Source: Medicago truncatula (taxonomy: Eukaryota > Streptophyta > Magnoliopsida > Fabales > Fabaceae). From it: 64,000 bases of DNA. The number at the start of each line of letters is the position of its first letter. The first letter of the stretch is position 1. Location: NCBI RefSeq assembly GCF_003473485.1, contig NC_053044.1:3732501-3796500 (forward strand), in the 5' to 3' direction. The notes below the pieces were generated by a model that was not told where the DNA came from, did not search any database, and saw only the letters and a list, made by a program, of their open reading frames with translations. A program made the translations under genes and the position numbers. This document shows positions 60,098 to 64,000 of this stretch, in pieces.

Positions 60098-60770
60098 TCA
60101 AGATGTATGAGAGGTTCAAACAGTTGGTGGTTGAATCCAAGACCCTGCAAAGGTATGTCAAGATACAAGAAATGAGTTGTGTGAGCAAATTAACATTATG
60201 AGAGCTTTGCCACCAGAAACTCGTATTCAGCTAGGAAATTTGTTCAACGATCAAAGTACATCGGTGACAAAATTCTTATTGTTCCAGCAAATTGCAGGAA
60301 GAGCTGGTAGGAGTATGCCTTTATCCTGATGAACTGGCCACTACCTTGCAGTTGGATGATATGGATTATTTGATCGAGTGTTTGAAACAGCCCTTTGACC
60401 ACGTTACGAGGGTTGGCATTTTCCCTTTTTACGAGCAAGTAGAATTGTTTCCCGGCAACTTCCTAATATGACATTCAGCTAACTTTTAGTCAGAAGGTCC
60501 CAACTCCCAGGAAACATACCTATGGGCATGCTGAAATGTTCGGCACAAAATGATTCAGGAATCTTGGACCTTGAAAGTAGGCATCCAGTATTATTTTCGT
60601 ATTTGTGGTTATCCAACCATTTTGATGAGGACAATTTTCCATATGCAAAGAAAGCCGAGGCAATGGTGTCAGACAATGCTTGCTTACTTGGTTAATCTGT
60701 CTAAGGGATGCAAGCTGAACAAGCAAATTAAAGAGATGAAAATCAGAATTTCATTTAACAAGCCAATGTA
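60098..60770 (+). pseudogene. SUV3 pseudogene, copy 5
   Basis: [14 protein letters not shown], then the same rearranged join as copies 1 and 4, GRAG-like, CLYPDELAT-like, [29 protein letters not shown], then a jump to SQKVPTPRKH-like and the C-terminal region. It is broken by several shifts and a deletion near 60487. Confidence 0.85.
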
Positions 60771-61139
60771 ATATAATAGTACAACAGCCGGAACGATCAC
60801 AAGAGAAAATTAATATAGAAAGGTTTCCATTTCCTTGTCACTAGCAAGTAACATGCAAGCTCATATGAGTTGGCACCAATCAAAACTATTCATTTGTCTT
60901 CCACTATTTATGTTATAAATAATCGAAGATAAATAAATGATTTTGATTGATGCCGACTTAGAGTGCAAAAGTATCAGAGTGCAACTTGGACATCCCAACT
61001 ATGTTCCAAAACTATCAAATATAATTTGCAACACCTTAAAAAAGAAATTTAAATAAAAGAAAATGATAAACAAACACTTGGGGGGACTATACTTAAACCC
61101 AAGATAACAATAAAAGATTAAACAGCAAACGTCTCGTTA
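60771..61139. other. Spacer, no gene recognised
   Basis: A-rich sequence. A near-inverted phrase (TGGCACCAATCAAAACTATTCATTTGTCTTCC against ATAAATGATTTTGATTGATGCC, 60871-60955) could be a small foldback element. Confidence 0.35.
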
Positions 61140-61480
61140 TAAACTTTACCGGACAAACCCTGAGGGATAAAACCATGATGAAGGGAAAAAAATGCATAAG
61201 AAAGCAACAAAAAACAAGCAATCTCATGACTAACAAAATCTAAACTCAGGAAGTCCGGGCATATTCCTAATAAAAACATCTATGATACAAGAAGGTATGA
61301 AACTCCACAATCTGAAAACCAAGAGCTGCTGTCTTATCAACACAATGATTATCTTCACGAAAAATATGAGTATTCATAAAAGGCAAACTCCTAGTGATAT
61401 CCAAGAAATTTAACCACCTATTCCTTAATTGCCACGGAACTATGTTTGGTGACTTAAAAAATAAAATCACCAAATGTGAA
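61140..61480 (-). mobile_element. LINE RNase H-like remnant (longer copy)
   Basis: The minus strand shows PWQLRNRWLNFLDITRSLPF and THIFREDNHCVDKTAALGF, the RNase H-like C-terminus of a plant LINE. It matches the shorter piece at 51936-52185. Confidence 0.75.
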
Positions 61481-61569
61481 TTAGTCTTCGGCCAAAGTGG
61501 GAATCAACTCTTTTTATCTGTATCATAACAATCTCTTGTCAAAGTGAATTCAAAAGGCTAATAAATCAG

Positions 61570-61880
61570 TCAAATCCGCGATGAGAAATCAAAAGTCTAT
61601 TTTAATATGTTATCCTGTATGTTGTGACTAACATTTTGATTAGCAATGGTTGAGGTTAATTTATATCAGTGCTTGAGTTACTGCTTATTGTGATTTGTGA
61701 CTGGGATTTGCTTAAAAATAATTGATGCTATTCTGCATCATCATGTGAGTATTTTTATCATATTAATTAACATAAATTTTTCTTAATTCCAGTGGCCAGC
61801 TTCAAGGTTTTGAGTTCTGTGTTGGAGATGTGGTGAATGGTGATAGTAGATTATGTTCAATTTTGATTTTAGTAGAATGA
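61570..61880 (+). pseudogene. RPS19 pseudogene 4 (intron 3 with exon 4 scrap)
   Basis: Closely follows the intron-3 region of pseudogene 3 (AATCCGCGATGAGAAAT, GAGTTACTGCTTATTGTGAT). Exon 4 has shrunk to about TTCCAGTGGCC before the shared 3' flank TTTTGAGTTCTGTGTTGGAG. Confidence 0.75.
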
Positions 61881-62292
61881 TCCAAAGGTCTTGGAAATAT
61901 TAATCATGAGTTGGTGCTAAATTAAATTTCTGGTCAATTGCTGGATGAAATCATTTCAATACTGAATGACCTGGTGAGCAGAACATGTGCAGACTTATAT
62001 TTTGAACTCATTAATATTTTCTTCTTCTTCTTCTACTTCTAATTACTTATTTACAGGTAAAAGTATAATATTGCTTATTCTTAGATTACATGTAATTTTT
62101 TGGCATGTACTTGTTGTATAAATCAAAATTTTTTAACAACAAACATTATAATTATTCTCTAAAAAAATAAAACATGATAAGTTTTTTTATTTTTATTTTT
62201 TTAATTGTATTTTTTTAGGGGCCTATTTTTATTAAGAGAGCCGAGCCTCCAAATTCACATGGACGATCCTGCTAACTTTTAAAATTACAATT
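61881..62292. other. Spacer, no gene recognised
   Basis: A (CTT)n run near 62010-62036 and AT-rich sequence. No gene. Confidence 0.45.
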
Positions 62293-62490
62293 TATTTATT
62301 TTTTTTATAGAAAAAAATTTAAGTGAGTTGAGTTCCGGGGCTCACCACCAGAGTCACGACATGCCTCTGAACTCAAAGTGTATTTAGAGAGGTATTTAGA
62401 AATCTTCCACCAAAAACGATCTGAACATCAACACAAGGAGTTGAACCCACAATCTTACGAATGAGTCAACTTCTTACCAACTGAGTCATG
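62293..62490 (-). mobile_element. tRNA-derived SINE, copy 2
   Basis: The same SINE as 55413-55612 with the same ACAATT flanks (62287-62292, 62491-62496) and the same outer sequence, so it was copied with the array unit and not inserted twice. Confidence 0.7.
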
Positions 62491-62696
62491 ACAATTAAGA
62501 ATCATTTATAACTTAGTTGGACTGTGTGACTACAAAGGAATTAAGGGGTAATTTTCCCATGAACAAATCTTATATAAAGTTACATACTTTTGTTGTTGCC
62601 CAACCAAATTAAGATTTTAGAAGTTTTCTGTGTCATACTATCATTGTAGGCTCTAGATGTTAAAGATCTAATAATATTGTCAAAATGTACAACAAA

Positions 62697-62767
62697 GCAC
62701 CAGTGGTCTAGTGGTAGAATAGTACCCTGCCACGGTACAGACCCGGGTTCGATTCCCGGCTGGTGCA
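62697..62767 (+). tRNA. tRNA-Gly (GCC), unit F
   Basis: Identical over 71 nt to units A-D. Upstream ACAACAAAG. Confidence 0.97.
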
Positions 62768-62775
62768 ATTTGCAG

Positions 62776-62859
62776 GGAGCTATGATGAAAACATTTGTTG
62801 TGTTTCGGTAAACATCATTCCTCCTGAAACATAGGATGAAAAACATACCTCTGAGCTCC
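62776..62859 (+). ncRNA. C/D-box snoRNA (snoR43-like), unit F
   Basis: Stem GGAGC/GCTCC, box C ATGATGA (62782-62788), D' CTGA (62824-62827), C'-like AGGATGA, D CTGA (62851-62854). TTTTTT follows at 62863-62868. The D' guide (GGTAAACATCATTCCT) differs by a few bases from units A, B and D. Confidence 0.82.
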
Positions 62860-62955
62860 ATCTTTTTTGATGTTTCTTTTTGCAATTTTTGTGTTGTTTT
62901 GTTAGTTCTGTTGTTGAATTTAGTAATAGTTAGGGATGATGATGTTTAAGAGAAT

Positions 62956-63215
62956 GTGGTACCAATAGTGGTAAAACTTATACTGCTTTGCAGAGATTTA
63001 TGGAGGCAAAGAAAGGGAATTGTTAGTCCCCTCTGATTGTTGGTTATGGAAGTTTTTGTTGGGGTTAATGCCAATTGTCAATGGTGTTTATTCAACGCGT
63101 GACTATTATTGACGAAATTCAGATGACGGCAGATTGGTATAGAGGGTATCCCTGACGAGCTACATTTATGCGGTGATCCTAATGTTTTGCATATTGTTCA
63201 AAAGACATATCAAGA
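62956..63215 (+). pseudogene. SUV3 pseudogene, copy 6 (Walker A region)
   Basis: The only copy that keeps the helicase P-loop: GTNSGKTYTALQRFMEAKK, followed by SPLI-like and NAN-like wording, then EIQMTADWYRGY-like, LHLCGDPNVLHIV and QKTYQDTEE. Stops interrupt it. It confirms the family, since GxTNSGKT is the SUV3 Walker A motif. Confidence 0.87.
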
Positions 63216-63427
63216 TACAGAAGAATGCAACAAAAACGGAGAAGAATGAAGCAAAAATGAGGTAAAGCGCCACCGGAGAAGTTAGTTCCAGTGGCCGGAG
63301 AGATACTTCCGAGGAGAGAGACGAATCATCATTGTTTCTGGAATCAGTAAACCATCTGGTTAAAAACAAAAACAAAGGAAAACCAGTTGTTTACAAATTT
63401 ATCTAGCTTGATGAAGTTTTATTATAG

Positions 63428-63482
63428 GGTGAAGACTTCAAGGTTTAAGGGTTGGCTCCTTACAATCCTGACTGGTACTATG
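63428..63482 (+). pseudogene. RPS19 pseudogene 5 (exon 2 fragment)
   Basis: GTGAAGACTTCAAGGTTTAA followed by TTGGCTCCTTACAATCCTGA matches RPS19 exon 2 ([18 protein letters not shown]) with one base lost, so the frame shifts in the middle. Confidence 0.8.
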
Positions 63483-63569
63483 ATGATTGCTAAAGAAACC
63501 TGCTTTGGGCTTCCTACAATGTTACTCCGCTTTGGAAACGAGGATTTTGGAGGTATCAACACTTATGTA

Positions 63570-63925
63570 CAAAGTTAAGATGCTTAACTCAACATATCCT
63601 TCAACATCGCAGAAAAAGCTGCAAGAATTTAGGTCATATCGATCAAAATGTTTGTAGCGAGAGTTCCAAACCGGAAATGAAGTCAGCTGATGGTACGCAG
63701 TGCCGTTCTAATGGTGGACTCCAAAATTGCCATTTCTTTCGTGACCTTAATGATCAACAAAATTCTAAGGAAGAACCTTGTGGGAACATCATGCGTGTGA
63801 TGCTTCATGGATGTCAAACTACAGTTGCTTTAATCGGCAATGTATTGACTAATCTTGTCATGCATCTGGAAATACAGGATAACGTTGCAATTTGTTTATT
63901 CTGTCTTCAATTATCCAGTTCTTAA
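63570..63925 (+). other. Unrecognised open stretch, possible exon
   Basis: A frame open from about 63575 to 63925 has gene-like composition (QHILQHRRKSCKNLGHIDQN, later KSADGTQCRSNGGLQNCHFF, EEPCGNIMRVMLHGCQTT, ending after LVMHLEIQ). CAG followed by GATAACG near 63878 does not settle an exon border. I do not recognise the family. It could be an exon of a host gene continuing past the window or a captured fragment. Confidence 0.3.
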
Positions 63926-64000
63926 TTAAAATTCGTTCCGGATCATTTATTTTTGTTTATTCTCCGGTTATCCTAACCTAGAGTCTTAGATACTATACTT

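Noticed and set aside
63255-63300. Possible RPS19 exon 4 scrap (TTCCAGTGGCCGGAGAG)
   Set aside because: Too short, and similar text could arise from GC-rich LTR-like sequence. Not listed as a separate pseudogene.

Overview
The window is nuclear DNA of a flowering plant, most likely a papilionoid legume (Medicago/Trifolium/Vicieae group). The pointers are an Ogre-lineage Ty3/gypsy relative with its typical primer site and 3' repeats, introns with GT-AG borders, plant tRNA-Gly genes with an upstream CAA motif, and abundant MITEs and MULEs. Only two intact host protein genes are seen: an unrecognised, probably mitotically expressed coiled-coil protein (4182-5366, minus) and the cytosolic ribosomal protein eS19 gene RPS19 (40807-42437, plus, four exons).

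Layout. 1-4180: AT-rich DNA with a MITE candidate, a decayed RING-CH (MARCH-type) pseudogene, the 3' end of an old gypsy element, and a three-copy tandem repeat of the 3' end of the next gene. 4182-5620: the host gene and its promoter, which has two MSA (G2/M) elements. 5629-6639: a 1-kb MULE with 9-bp target duplications. 7007-37338: a nest of transposons. A long-arm inverted-repeat element (arms near 7.0-7.5 and 37.1-37.3 kb) is split by a Ty1/copia element (8348-37037, 5-bp duplication AGTTT). The copia element is itself split by an Ogre derivative (11316-22807, duplication GACTA) and by a Ty3/gypsy chromovirus block (23461-35115) arranged LTR-internal-LTR-partial internal. LTR divergence judged by eye gives the order copia oldest, then chromovirus, then Ogre derivative, all very young.

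37339-40574: a LINE 3' fragment, a 307-bp MITE, tRNA-like SINE scraps and a 404-bp MULE that keeps a piece of transposase and ends 232 bp before the RPS19 start codon. 40575-42437: RPS19 with a site II element and a telo-box in its promoter. 42440-64000: a degenerate tandem array about 21 kb long. Its repeated parts are pieces of RPS19, a unit made of a tRNA-Gly(GCC) gene followed 7-9 nt later by a C/D-box snoRNA-like sequence and then in most units a T-run, and pieces of the mitochondrial RNA helicase gene SUV3. There are six tRNA-snoRNA units. Five tRNAs are identical over 71 nt; the sixth has lost its anticodon and has degenerate C and D boxes. Solo LTRs of an Ogre-like and a copia element, two SINE copies and LINE scraps have inserted into or been duplicated with the array.

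The most interesting system is the array of apparently dicistronic tRNA-Gly-snoRNA genes. This gene type is known from Arabidopsis and rice (tRNA-Gly-snoR43, processed by RNase Z). Here it has been amplified together with, and kept intact among, decaying fragments of two unrelated host genes.
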